Shown here piece after piece: positions 16,662 to 24,760 of a stretch of 64,000 nt of DNA (positions are counted from its first letter, which is position 1; every line of letters begins with the position of its first letter). Under the pieces are notes generated by a model. The model saw only the letters and a program-made list of their open reading frames with translations, was not told the origin of the DNA and did no database searches. The DNA comes from Clostridium sp. 1001271st1 H5 (GTDB lineage Bacteria; Bacillota; Clostridia; Lachnospirales; Lachnospiraceae), in assembly GCF_005845215.1 (NCBI RefSeq), contig NZ_SPHO01000009.1, forward strand, positions 62,001 to 126,000, given 5' to 3'. A program made the translations under genes and the position numbers.

Positions 16662-18161
16662 ATGAAACGAGAAAGCGGAATCTTACTGTCCATCACCAGC
16701 CTTCCCTCCCCTTACGGTATCGGCTGCTTTTCAAAGGAGGCCTACGAATTCGTGGACCGGTTAAAGGAAGCCGGCCAGTCCTACTGGCAGATTCTTCCCC
16801 TGGGGCCCACCAGTTACGGCGATTCTCCCTACCAGTCCTTTTCCACCTTTGCAGGCAACCCCTATTTCATAAGCCTGGAGGACCTTATACAGGAGGGTGT
16901 TCTCACAGAGGAGGAATGCAGCCAGGCCGGCTTTGGAAGCAGTCCCGGATCCGTGGACTATGCAAAGGTATACGAAGAACGGTTTCCCCTGCTCCGAAAA
17001 GCCTATGAACGCAGCAGCATAAGCCTTGACCCCCAGTTCAGGAAATTCACGGAGGAAAACAGGTGGTGGCTGGAGGATTACTCCCTCTTCATGGCGGTGA
17101 AGGCCCGGTTTGGCGGGATTGCCTGGCCCCAGTGGGCACAGGACATCCGCCTGCGCTGGCAGAATGCCCTGGACTACTACCGCAGGGAGCTGTATTACGA
17201 TATCGAATTCCACCAATATCTTCAGTTCAAATTCATCCAGCAGTGGAAAAAACTGAAATCCTATGCCAATGCCAAAGGAATCCGCATCATCGGGGACATT
17301 CCCATTTATGTGGCCATGGACAGCGCCGACACATGGGCCCATCCCGAACTCTTTGAGCTGGACCGTGACAATATACCCACCGCAGTTGCCGGCTGCCCTC
17401 CCGACGGCTTCTCCGCCACCGGGCAGCTCTGGGGCAATCCCCTGTACCGCTGGGATTACCACCGAAGCACCGGCTATGAGTGGTGGCTGTCCCGCCTGTC
17501 CTACTGTTACAAGCTGTACGATGTAGTAAGGATTGACCACTTCCGGGGATTTGACCAGTACTATTCCATCCCGGCCGGTTCTGACACAGCCATAGGAGGC
17601 CATTGGGAGCAGGGACCGGGAATCGGTTTCTTCCACACGGTGCGCAGCGCCCTGGGAGAAAAGGAAATCATTGCAGAGGACCTGGGTTATGTGACAGACT
17701 CTGTCAGACAGCTTGTGAGGGACAGCGGTTTCCCAGGCATGAAAGTGCTGGAATTTGCGTTTGATTCCAGGGATTCCGGCTGTGCCAGCGACTACCTTCC
17801 CCACAACTACCCGGAAAACTGCGTGGCCTACACAGGCACCCATGACAATGAAACCATCCGGGGATGGTACGCCTCCATCACGGCCCAGGAGCGGAAGCTG
17901 GCCAGGGACTACCTCTGTGACAGCTGCACCCCCGCAAACCGTCTGCATATGTCCTTTATCAGCCTGATTATGCGCAGCCAGGCCAGAATGTGCGTCATCC
18001 CTCTTCAGGATTACATGGGCCTGGACAATGACTGCCGCATCAACACTCCCTCCACGGTTGGCTCTAACTGGAAATGGCGCCTTCTTCCGGGACAGATGTC
18101 GGACCAGCTGGTAAAGACCATTGCCTCGGTTACACTGCGCTACGGGCGCTGGAACTGGTAA
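16662..18161 (+). CDS. malQ: 4-alpha-glucanotransferase (amylomaltase)
   Basis: A 499-residue glycoside hydrolase family 77 enzyme. It opens with SGILLSITSLPSPYGIG and has the catalytic region VRIDHFRGFD (nucleophile Asp) near 286, IIAEDLGYVT (acid/base Glu) near 335 and THDNETIRGWY (stabilising Asp) near 390. It disproportionates maltose and maltodextrins into glucose and longer glucans. It is the third gene of the PTS operon, with AAAGGAG before the ATG. Here it would act on maltose released by the upstream phosphatase, replacing the maltose phosphorylase used by Enterococcus. Confidence 0.95.
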   Translation: MKRESGILLSITSLPSPYGIGCFSKEAYEFVDRLKEAGQSYWQILPLGPTSYGDSPYQSFSTFAGNPYFISLEDLIQEGVLTEEECSQAGFGSSPGSVDYAKVYEERFPLLRKAYERSSISLDPQFRKFTEENRWWLEDYSLFMAVKARFGGIAWPQWAQDIRLRWQNALDYYRRELYYDIEFHQYLQFKFIQQWKKLKSYANAKGIRIIGDIPIYVAMDSADTWAHPELFELDRDNIPTAVAGCPPDGFSATGQLWGNPLYRWDYHRSTGYEWWLSRLSYCYKLYDVVRIDHFRGFDQYYSIPAGSDTAIGGHWEQGPGIGFFHTVRSALGEKEIIAEDLGYVTDSVRQLVRDSGFPGMKVLEFAFDSRDSGCASDYLPHNYPENCVAYTGTHDNETIRGWYASITAQERKLARDYLCDSCTPANRLHMSFISLIMRSQARMCVIPLQDYMGLDNDCRINTPSTVGSNWKWRLLPGQMSDQLVKTIASVTLRYGRWNW

Positions 18162-18195
18162 CCGGCAGCTGCAGCCCGCAGCCGGAACACGCAAA

Positions 18196-18237
18196 AGTGC
18201 CCCGGGTCAAATCCTGAAACATTTGACCTGGGGCACT
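18196..18237 (-). terminator. Terminator between convergent malQ and amidase genes
   Basis: A 17-bp stem with one mismatch, AGTGCCCC...GGGGCACT, closes an 8-base loop. On the minus strand it is followed by TTTT, nine bases beyond the amidase stop. It can probably also stop malQ transcripts. Confidence 0.7.
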
Positions 18238-18246
18238 CTGCGTCAA

Positions 18247-19029
18247 TCAATATATGGCCCGTTCCCTCACCAGCACAGTTGGATATCCCATGTTTCTCAG
18301 GTTTCTCTCCATCTGCACCGCATAATCCATATTGAGGAAAGCGCCGACCCTGACCTTATATAATCCGTCGTCATAAACCAGAAAAGCAGGGAGGCCGCCG
18401 GCCTGAAGCTCATTCACCAGCCGGTCCGCCGGCATTCTGGTGCGGAAGGCTCCTACCTGGACCTGATAATATTCAGGCCGCTGGGCTTCCTGCTGGCGTA
18501 TGGTCTCCAATATACCGTCTGCTATGGCCTGGGCAATGGCATCAAAGTTCTCATCAAAAAACCGGTTGTCATCCGGATTGTCAATGAACCCCACCTCCAC
18601 CAGCACGGCCGGCATCTCTGTTTTGCGCAGCACGATAAGACCGGGGCGCTCCTGTACTCCCAGGTCCCTGAATCCTGTTTCCACCAGATTGCGCTGGATA
18701 TTATCCGCCAGCATGGCCGGCACCCCGGCGTCCTGGTACACCAGGGTCATTGCGCCGCTTGCCGTCCCCGGTACCGGAAATGCATTCCTATGGATGGATA
18801 CAAAATAATCAGCCCCTGACTGGTTCGCTATCTGGGCCTTTTCAAGAGGCGTATCATATACATCCGTGGTTCTGGTGTATACCACATCCACCCCGTTATT
18901 TTCTAATATCTGTCCTATTGCAAGAGCCAGCCGCAGGGTATCGTCTTTTTCCCGGCGCCCGTCGTAAATAGCGCCCGGCTCTTCGCCGCCATGGCCGGCA
19001 TCAATGATGACTCTCTTAACATCTGTCAT
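18247..19029 (-). CDS. N-acetylmuramoyl-L-alanine amidase with SPOR-like repeats
   Basis: A 260-residue zinc amidase of the Amidase_3 (CwlD/LytC) type that cuts the bond between muramic acid and the stem peptide. Zinc and catalytic residues appear in VIIDAGHGGEEPGA, SIHRNAF and VLVEVGFIDN. The C-terminal 75 residues hold two SPOR-like units (YYQVQVGAF and YKVRVGAF), which bind denuded septal glycan. There is no signal peptide, which is unusual for a wall enzyme; it may act after lysis or be exported another way. Upstream on the minus strand TATAAT (about 19060) and GAAGGAG before the ATG support the start. Confidence 0.88.
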   Translation of the reverse strand: MTDVKRVIIDAGHGGEEPGAIYDGRREKDDTLRLALAIGQILENNGVDVVYTRTTDVYDTPLEKAQIANQSGADYFVSIHRNAFPVPGTASGAMTLVYQDAGVPAMLADNIQRNLVETGFRDLGVQERPGLIVLRKTEMPAVLVEVGFIDNPDDNRFFDENFDAIAQAIADGILETIRQQEAQRPEYYQVQVGAFRTRMPADRLVNELQAGGLPAFLVYDDGLYKVRVGAFLNMDYAVQMERNLRNMGYPTVLVRERAIY

Positions 19030-19198
19030 ACCAGATTCTCCTTCATATATGACTCTACATTATACCATATGTGAAAGTGAGACAAATGTTGACTGAACCT
19101 GGAACTAAATTTCGTCCATATAACTTCCTGCCTCCCTGCTCTCCTGCCCGGGGCATGTCCGCAGCATGCCTCCCACAGCCGCACGCCCTCCGGCGCTG

Positions 19199-20419
19199 TT
19201 ACTGCCTTAGAGCCTTCATCCTTTTTACGGCCTCCGCCGTATTTTCATAGGTGCCAAAGGCCGTCAGGCGGAAATACCCCTGGCCGCTGGGCCCGAAACC
19301 GCTTCCGGGCGTTCCCACCACGCCGGCCTGCTCCAGAAGATAGTCAAAAAACTCCCAGCTGTCCATTCCGTCCTCCACCTTAAGCCAGATATAGGGGGAA
19401 TTAATTCCGCCAAATACAGTATAGCCCGCCTCTTTTAACCCGTCATAAATAACCCTGGCGTTCCTCTTATAATACGCCACCTGCTCCATGACCTGCCGGC
19501 TGCCTTCCTCCGAATACACGGCTTCCCCGGCCCTCTGCTCGATGTAGGGGGCTCCGTTAAACTTGGTGCCGTGGCGTCTGGCCCAAAGCGAGTGAAGCAT
19601 CACATCCCCGCATTTTATGTCCCTGGGAACCACAGTGAACCCCAGACGCACGCCTGTAAACCCGGCTTTTTTGGAAAAGGAACGGAATTCAACGGCGCAG
19701 GTCCTGGCACCCGGAATCTCAAATATGCTGTGAGGCACATCCTCCTCGGATATATATGCCTCGTAAGCAGCATCGTAGAGAATCACAGCCCCCGCCTTGT
19801 TTGCATAGTCCACCCACACCTTTAACTGGTCCCTGGTCAGCGTGGTTCCCGTGGGATTATTGGGTACGCACAGGTAAATCAGGTCCGGCGTCTCCTTCGG
19901 CAGCTCCGGAACAAAGTGGTTCTCCGCCGTGCAGGGCATATAAATCACATTGCTCCACATACCCGTGACAGGGTCGTAGCTGCCGGTACGGCCCGCCATG
20001 ACATTGGAATCCACATACACAGGATATACCGGGTCGCACACCGCGATGCGGCTGTCCTCACTGAATATCTCCTGGATATTTCCGCAGTCGCTTTTGGCGC
20101 CGTCCGATACGAATATCTCGTCCGCCTCCACATGGCATCCCCATGACTTGTAGTCCTTTTCCACAATGGCCTCCCGCAGGAAGGCATAGCCCAAATCCGG
20201 GGCATATCCGTGAAATGTTTCAGCACGTCCCATCTCATCCGCAGCCCTGTGGACAGCCTCCACAATGGCCGGTGCAATGGGAAGGGTCACATCCCCGATT
20301 CCCAGCCGTATAACCTGCTTGTCCGGGTTGGCCTGTTCATATGCAGCCACCTTTTTCGCAATGGCTGAAAAGAGATAGCTGCCCGGCAGCTTCAAATAAT
20401 TTTCATTGATTTTAAACAT
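19199..20419 (-). CDS. dapL: LL-diaminopimelate aminotransferase
   Basis: A 406-residue PLP enzyme that converts tetrahydrodipicolinate directly to LL-diaminopimelate, the short lysine/peptidoglycan branch. It shows the DapL N-terminus (MFKINENYLKLPGSYLF), RLGIGDVTLP, the YLCVPNNPTGTTLT region and the PLP lysine in EFRSFSKKAGFTG. The start at 20419 has GGAGGACA upstream. It is preceded by a 180-base structured leader and by dapF, so the two genes probably form one lysine-pathway unit. Confidence 0.95.
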   Translation of the reverse strand: MFKINENYLKLPGSYLFSAIAKKVAAYEQANPDKQVIRLGIGDVTLPIAPAIVEAVHRAADEMGRAETFHGYAPDLGYAFLREAIVEKDYKSWGCHVEADEIFVSDGAKSDCGNIQEIFSEDSRIAVCDPVYPVYVDSNVMAGRTGSYDPVTGMWSNVIYMPCTAENHFVPELPKETPDLIYLCVPNNPTGTTLTRDQLKVWVDYANKAGAVILYDAAYEAYISEEDVPHSIFEIPGARTCAVEFRSFSKKAGFTGVRLGFTVVPRDIKCGDVMLHSLWARRHGTKFNGAPYIEQRAGEAVYSEEGSRQVMEQVAYYKRNARVIYDGLKEAGYTVFGGINSPYIWLKVEDGMDSWEFFDYLLEQAGVVGTPGSGFGPSGQGYFRLTAFGTYENTAEAVKRMKALRQ

Positions 20420-20437
20420 ATCTGTGTCCTCCAACAA

Positions 20438-20618
20438 ATGAAAACACTCCCAAAAACCGGATACGCCTTTGCCGCAGCAGGACAGACGCCATGTTTTTCC
20501 ATGTCCGCCCCCTATTGCAAAAAGGTGTACCAGGACACACGCCGTCGTGCGTCTGGTTCCTGAGAGTGTATATTGATAATTCTTCGCTTTAAAGTACTAA
20601 CTGGTGAAATTCACCTTA
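20438..20618 (-). promoter_or_regulatory. Structured leader of dapL
   Basis: Between the dapF stop and dapL the minus strand can form a closed domain. GAGTGT (20564-20569) pairs with ACACTC (20444-20449) as an outer stem. Inside are a hairpin CCAG...CTGG at 20530-20556 and another with GGACA...TGTCC arms at 20480-20507. Part of it (CTCTCAGG) recalls the end of a glycine aptamer, but the rest of that aptamer is absent, and the lysine riboswitch core is not seen. It is a candidate cis-regulatory RNA of unknown class. Confidence 0.45.
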
Positions 20619-21449
20619 TCAATCATAATATATTTCTTCTGGTATGTCAATAGTGCCCCTGAACACCTCCACGGCAGGCCCTGTCATAAACAGATGGCCC
20701 GATTCCCTGTCATACCGGATTACCAGCTTTCCCCCGCGGAGGGCCACCTCCGCCTCATCATCCGTATATCCCATAAGGATGGAAGCCATAACGCTGGCCG
20801 TGGCCCCTGTGCCGCAGGCCCAGGTTTCGCCGCTGCCCCTTTCCCATACCCGCATCTTCAGGTGTTTCCGGTCCACCACATGGATGAACTCCGTATTGAC
20901 CCGTTCAGGCGCAAACCGTGCATGGTTCTCAAAAGCCGGACCAATCCGTTCCAAATCCAGGCTGTCCACCTCATCCACATAATAGATTGCATGGGGATTT
21001 CCCACGCTGATGCCCACAAACCGGTATTCCTTACCATCTACCGTGATATCCTCCGGCAGCCGGGATGTGAGGACCCCTTCCCCCATGTCCACGGTTATGG
21101 ACACTGCCCTGCCATTCTCTGTCTCCAGCTCCAGCGTCTTAATTCCCGCCAGTGTCTCCACCGTAATGGTTTTCTTATCCTTATCCACCAGACCGTGGTC
21201 ATAGACGTATTTGCCCACGCAGCGCACGCCGTTGCCGCACATAATTCCCTGGGAGCCGTCCGCATTGTACATCTCCATCCTGCAGTCAGCTGCCTGGGAG
21301 GGACATATGAGAATCAGTCCGTCCGACCCGATTCCAAAATGGCGGTCGCTGACGTAAACCGCTGTCTTTGCCGGTTCCCTTACCGGCTCCTTAAAGCAGT
21401 CCACATACACATAATCATTCCCTGTTCCCTGCATTTTTGTAAATTCCAT
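20619..21449 (-). CDS. dapF: Diaminopimelate epimerase
   Basis: A 276-residue epimerase that converts LL- to meso-diaminopimelate. Both catalytic cysteines are in place: MCGNGVRCVGK near residue 75 and ETWACGTGATA near 215. QGTGNDYVYVD opens the protein. The start at 21449 is preferred because GGAG lies six bases upstream; an in-frame ATG at 21461 has no ribosome site. It lies upstream of dapL. A second DapF-like gene at 23683-24543 lacks both cysteines, so this one is the likely true enzyme. Confidence 0.95.
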   Translation of the reverse strand: MEFTKMQGTGNDYVYVDCFKEPVREPAKTAVYVSDRHFGIGSDGLILICPSQAADCRMEMYNADGSQGIMCGNGVRCVGKYVYDHGLVDKDKKTITVETLAGIKTLELETENGRAVSITVDMGEGVLTSRLPEDITVDGKEYRFVGISVGNPHAIYYVDEVDSLDLERIGPAFENHARFAPERVNTEFIHVVDRKHLKMRVWERGSGETWACGTGATASVMASILMGYTDDEAEVALRGGKLVIRYDRESGHLFMTGPAVEVFRGTIDIPEEIYYD

Positions 21450-21530
21450 ATCCGTCTCCATTCTGCTTTATCCATAGATATTCTCTTATCCATCCTGTCA
21501 CGTCCGCCGGTATCTCCTCTGACGCCCCAA

Positions 21531-22079
21531 TTACACGTGTATCAGGCTGATAACCATCTGGGCTGTCTCCACCAGATTGGTGCCGCTGTCCATACTGCAT
21601 TTCTGTATATATCTGTGAGCCTCGGACTCTGTCATATTGTTCCGCTCCATCAGCAGTGTCTTTGCCTCTGTTATGATGTCCTGCTCCTCCTTGCTGCGCT
21701 CCCTGGGCCTGCTCCTTCTCTTCCTGCGGATTCTCTCCTGGGCCTGCACCATCATCTCCAGGGTATTCAGAAGGTCGTGGACCTTAAGGGGCATGGGCAG
21801 GCAGATAACCCGGTCCGGGGTCTGTCCGCCCCACCTGGCAGGCGATGAAATCAACAGCAAATCAAAATCCCCCGGCAGACACTGGCGCAGCTCGTCATAC
21901 ATCATGTCCTCAAACCGGTAACCGCCTACCACGATTCCGCCGTTCAGGCTGTCTGCGGCCGACAGGACCTGACCTCCCGAGGTGCAGACTGCGACTACCT
22001 GGAATCCGTTTCGGACCAGTATGCTCTTTATGTTCTTCCCGTCCTCCGGTTTGGAGAACGCTACGATGATGTTAGTCAC
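21531..22079 (-). CDS. ANTAR-domain response-regulator-like RNA-binding protein
   Basis: A 182-residue protein with a receiver-like N-terminal domain (IIVAFSKPEDGKNIKSILV) that seems to lack the usual phospho-Asp context. A C-terminal ANTAR domain of about 55 residues follows (DIITEAKTLLMERNNMTESE onward). ANTAR domains bind paired hairpins in leader RNAs and prevent termination. It is encoded 45 bases after glnA, so glutamine-synthetase or nitrogen control is likely. The best start is GTG at 22079, with GGAGG eight bases upstream; the GTG at 22088 overlaps that ribosome site. Confidence 0.85.
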   Translation of the reverse strand: MTNIIVAFSKPEDGKNIKSILVRNGFQVVAVCTSGGQVLSAADSLNGGIVVGGYRFEDMMYDELRQCLPGDFDLLLISSPARWGGQTPDRVICLPMPLKVHDLLNTLEMMVQAQERIRRKRRSRPRERSKEEQDIITEAKTLLMERNNMTESEAHRYIQKCSMDSGTNLVETAQMVISLIHV

Positions 22080-22124
22080 ATGTCCCACCTCCAGGCAGCA
22101 CCTTATTCACAACCGCCGGCGCCA

Positions 22125-23462
22125 TCAATATTTATACAGATACTGGCTTACTTCCCAATCCGTGACCTGAGCCCGGAAATCCCTCCATTCCTGCTCCTTG
22201 GCCTCCAGATACTTGGTGTAAATGTGCTCTCCAAGCACCTCCTTCATGAAGGCATCCCCGCTGTACGCCTCAATGGCGTCACCCAGGGTTTCCGGAATCC
22301 GCTCCACATTCCTTCCCCTCAGCTCCTCCGGTTCCATGGTAAACATATTTCCCTCCACACAGGCGGGAAGCCCTGTTTTCTTCTCAATCCCGTCCAGACC
22401 GGCTGACAGGCAGGCTGCCAGCGCCAGATACGGGTTCATGGCAGAATCCGGGCATCGCAGTTCAATCCGCGTGCTCTCCCCCCTGGGGGACGGTATGCGT
22501 ATCAGGGAGCTGCGGTTGGAGGTCGGGGACCAGGCAATATAAATCGGCGCGTCGAATCCGGGAATCAGCCTCTTGTAGGAATTCACAAGGGGATTGGTAA
22601 GGATGGTCATGGCCTTCATGTGCTGAAGAATGCCTGCCATAAAATAGTAGGCGTCCCGGCTCAGTCTCAACCCATCCTGGTCGTCTGCAAACAGGTTTCT
22701 GCCCTCCTTGTCTGACAGGGACATATTGATATGCATGCCGGACCCATTCATCCCCTCCCTGGGCTTCGGCATGAAGGTGGCGTGAAGCCCGTGGCGCTTT
22801 GCTATGGTCTTGGCAGCCATCTTAAAGGTCATGATATTGTCCGCAGCCCTAAGCGCATCCGTATACTGGAAGTCAATCTCATGCTGGGCAGGGGCAATCT
22901 CATGATGGCTGGCCTCCACCTCAAAGCCCATCTCCTCCAGGTTCAGCACAATGTCCCTGCGCACATTTTCCGCCAGGTCAATGGGGGACACGTCAAAATA
23001 TCCCGCCATCTCATGTGTGCTGGTGGTTGGCCGTCCCTCCTCGTCCGTATGAAAAAGGAAGAATTCGCATTCCGGCCCAACATTGAGCACATATCCCATG
23101 TCCTCGGCCCGTTTCACAGCCCTCTTAAGCACATACCTTGGGTCGCCGGAAAAAGGGGTCCCGTCCGGGTTATACACGTCGCAGATAAACCTGGCCACCT
23201 TTCCCTGCTGGGGTCTCCAGGGAAACACCTCAAAAGTATCCAGGTCCGGATACAGGTACATGTCGGACTCGTCAATCCTCACAAACCCTTCAATGGCAGA
23301 GCCGTCAAACATGCAGCGGTTATCCAATGCCTTTTCAAGCTGGCTGGAGGTGATGGCCACATTCTTAAGCATTCCGAAGATATCCGTGAACTGGAGGCGG
23401 ATAAACTCCACATCCTCCTCTTCCACCATACGCATGATGTCCTGTTTACTGTATTTGCTCAT
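22125..23462 (-). CDS. glnA: Glutamine synthetase, type I
   Basis: A 445-residue enzyme that joins ammonia to glutamate using ATP. It shows the beta-grasp start (VEFIRLQFTDIFGMLKNV), the ATP/metal region VGPECEFFLF, the MPKPREGMNGSGMH signature and the NRSSLIRIP active-site loop. The start at 23462 follows AAGGAG. A good sigma-A promoter and a 160-base leader with a GC hairpin lie upstream. The ANTAR protein gene directly downstream suggests control by antitermination in that leader. Confidence 0.96.
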   Translation of the reverse strand: MSKYSKQDIMRMVEEEDVEFIRLQFTDIFGMLKNVAITSSQLEKALDNRCMFDGSAIEGFVRIDESDMYLYPDLDTFEVFPWRPQQGKVARFICDVYNPDGTPFSGDPRYVLKRAVKRAEDMGYVLNVGPECEFFLFHTDEEGRPTTSTHEMAGYFDVSPIDLAENVRRDIVLNLEEMGFEVEASHHEIAPAQHEIDFQYTDALRAADNIMTFKMAAKTIAKRHGLHATFMPKPREGMNGSGMHINMSLSDKEGRNLFADDQDGLRLSRDAYYFMAGILQHMKAMTILTNPLVNSYKRLIPGFDAPIYIAWSPTSNRSSLIRIPSPRGESTRIELRCPDSAMNPYLALAACLSAGLDGIEKKTGLPACVEGNMFTMEPEELRGRNVERIPETLGDAIEAYSGDAFMKEVLGEHIYTKYLEAKEQEWRDFRAQVTDWEVSQYLYKY

Positions 23463-23506
23463 ATTAGTCTCCTTCTCTTGCAAACTGTGATACCGTCAAA
23501 CACATA

Positions 23507-23650
23507 GAGGCGGGAACCTTTTTACCATGCTCCCGCCTCCTGCAAAATCACCGGGCAGGGACAGGGCATCCCTTAAGACGCCCTCGTCTGCCTTCCCTTA
23601 CCCCTGTTTTTTGATATAAAAAATATATCAGCAGAAAAATCATTTGTCAA
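23507..23650 (-). promoter_or_regulatory. glnA promoter and leader with hairpins
   Basis: On the minus strand there is a -35 TTGACA (23645-23650), a 17-bp spacer and a -10 TATATT (23622-23627). The leader contains GATATA...TATATC near the start point, a G/C-rich GGGCGTC...GATGCCC hairpin with a six-base loop, and a 9-bp GAGGCGGGA...TCCCGCCTC stem (23507-23515/23531-23539) shortly before the ribosome site. No long T run follows the last stem, so it is not a standard terminator. Because an ANTAR protein is encoded next door, these hairpins are candidate targets. Confidence 0.6.
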
Positions 23651-23682
23651 TGAAATTTCTCTGTTTTTTATTTTTTCTGATA

Positions 23683-24543
23683 TCACTTTAACGCGCGAAG
23701 CTGCTCTGTGAAATGGCTTCCCAGTTTAATGGTGCCCACATACCCCACATCGCCGGTCATGTGGACCACACCCTCCTGGTCAATCTCCAGCTCCAGGATG
23801 CCGCCCGGCATCTGAACAAACATCTTGGGGTCCGTAAGCCCCAGGCGGTAGGCTGCAGCTGCAGCTGCACAGCAGCCGCTGCCTGATGCAAGGGTATAGC
23901 CGGCTCCCCTCTCATACACTTCGGTCTGGATATGGGTCCGGTCCAGCACCTTCATAATCTGGGTGTTGATTTTCTCAGGGAACTGCCTGGCGCTCTCAGA
24001 ATACCGTCCAATCCTGCACACTAAATCCTTTGAAATCTCATCCATAAGGATAACGCAGTGGGGATTGCCGATGGACAGGCAGGTCACGGGATAGGGAATC
24101 CGGCCAAATACCATGGTCTCATTGATGATTTCCCTGCGCGGCCCCTCCACCGGCACATCGTCGCTCCAGAAGGATACCTTTCCCATGGACGCCTTTAACC
24201 GGGTGCCCTCCTCGTTGAGATAATGGATGGACGCCTCGCCGCCCTGGGAGAAAATGGTAAAGTCCTTTTTCTGTACATATCCTGCGTCCTTTAAATATTT
24301 TGCAAAAATGCGGACGCCGTTTCCGCTCTTTTGCGCAACACTGCCGTCCGGGTTCCATACCACCATGGAAATCTGCTCCCCATCCAGAATGGGTCCCTCC
24401 AAAATACCGTCGGCGCCAACGCCGAAATTGCGGTTGCACATAAGCTGTACATTGGAAGGGGTCAGCTTCAGTTTATTTTTATTGGGGTCATATACCAGAT
24501 AATCATTTCCCAGTCCATGATATTTTTCTACTACGATTCTCAT
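23683..24543 (-). CDS. DapF-family protein with both catalytic cysteines replaced by serine
   Basis: A 286-residue protein with the two-domain diaminopimelate-epimerase fold: YHGLGNDYLVYD at the start, SIGNPHCVI in the middle and MTGDVGYVGT near the end. The first catalytic loop reads QKSGNGVRIF instead of CGNGxR. The second reads LASGSGCCAAAA instead of ACGTG. The DNA codons are AGC and TCA, so both cysteines are serine. It is therefore probably not a normal DAP epimerase. It may be another racemase/epimerase or isomerase, or a regulatory paralogue. The start at 24543 matches the family N-terminus. It lies upstream of glnA and is divergent from an AraC gene. Confidence 0.8.
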   Translation of the reverse strand: MRIVVEKYHGLGNDYLVYDPNKNKLKLTPSNVQLMCNRNFGVGADGILEGPILDGEQISMVVWNPDGSVAQKSGNGVRIFAKYLKDAGYVQKKDFTIFSQGGEASIHYLNEEGTRLKASMGKVSFWSDDVPVEGPRREIINETMVFGRIPYPVTCLSIGNPHCVILMDEISKDLVCRIGRYSESARQFPEKINTQIMKVLDRTHIQTEVYERGAGYTLASGSGCCAAAAAAYRLGLTDPKMFVQMPGGILELEIDQEGVVHMTGDVGYVGTIKLGSHFTEQLRALK

Positions 24544-24760
24544 ATAGATATCCTCCATATCTGCTGTCTGATTAAACAGCCCTGCTCCTGGCTGCGCAGC
24601 ATAAGCTATAGTCACCTTTATCATTATTTTAACAAGCATTTTTTGATAAAAATATAGATATATTGCTATTATATATTGCAAATAATGCTCTATTTATAAT
24701 ATACTGCAATCATCACCCCGGTACACACCCAAATAGATGAACGAAGGAGGTAACGGTTCC

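Noticed and set aside
16761..18194. 477-codon open frame on the minus strand
   Set aside because: Antisense to malQ, which has all catalytic motifs; no ribosome site.
20555..20570. Glycine riboswitch suggested by CTCTCAGG on the minus strand
   Set aside because: The 5' half of the aptamer, including GGAGAG and GCCGAAGG, is absent upstream.
20604..21848. 414-codon open frame on the plus strand
   Set aside because: Covers dapF and its upstream gap in antisense; no recognisable domain.
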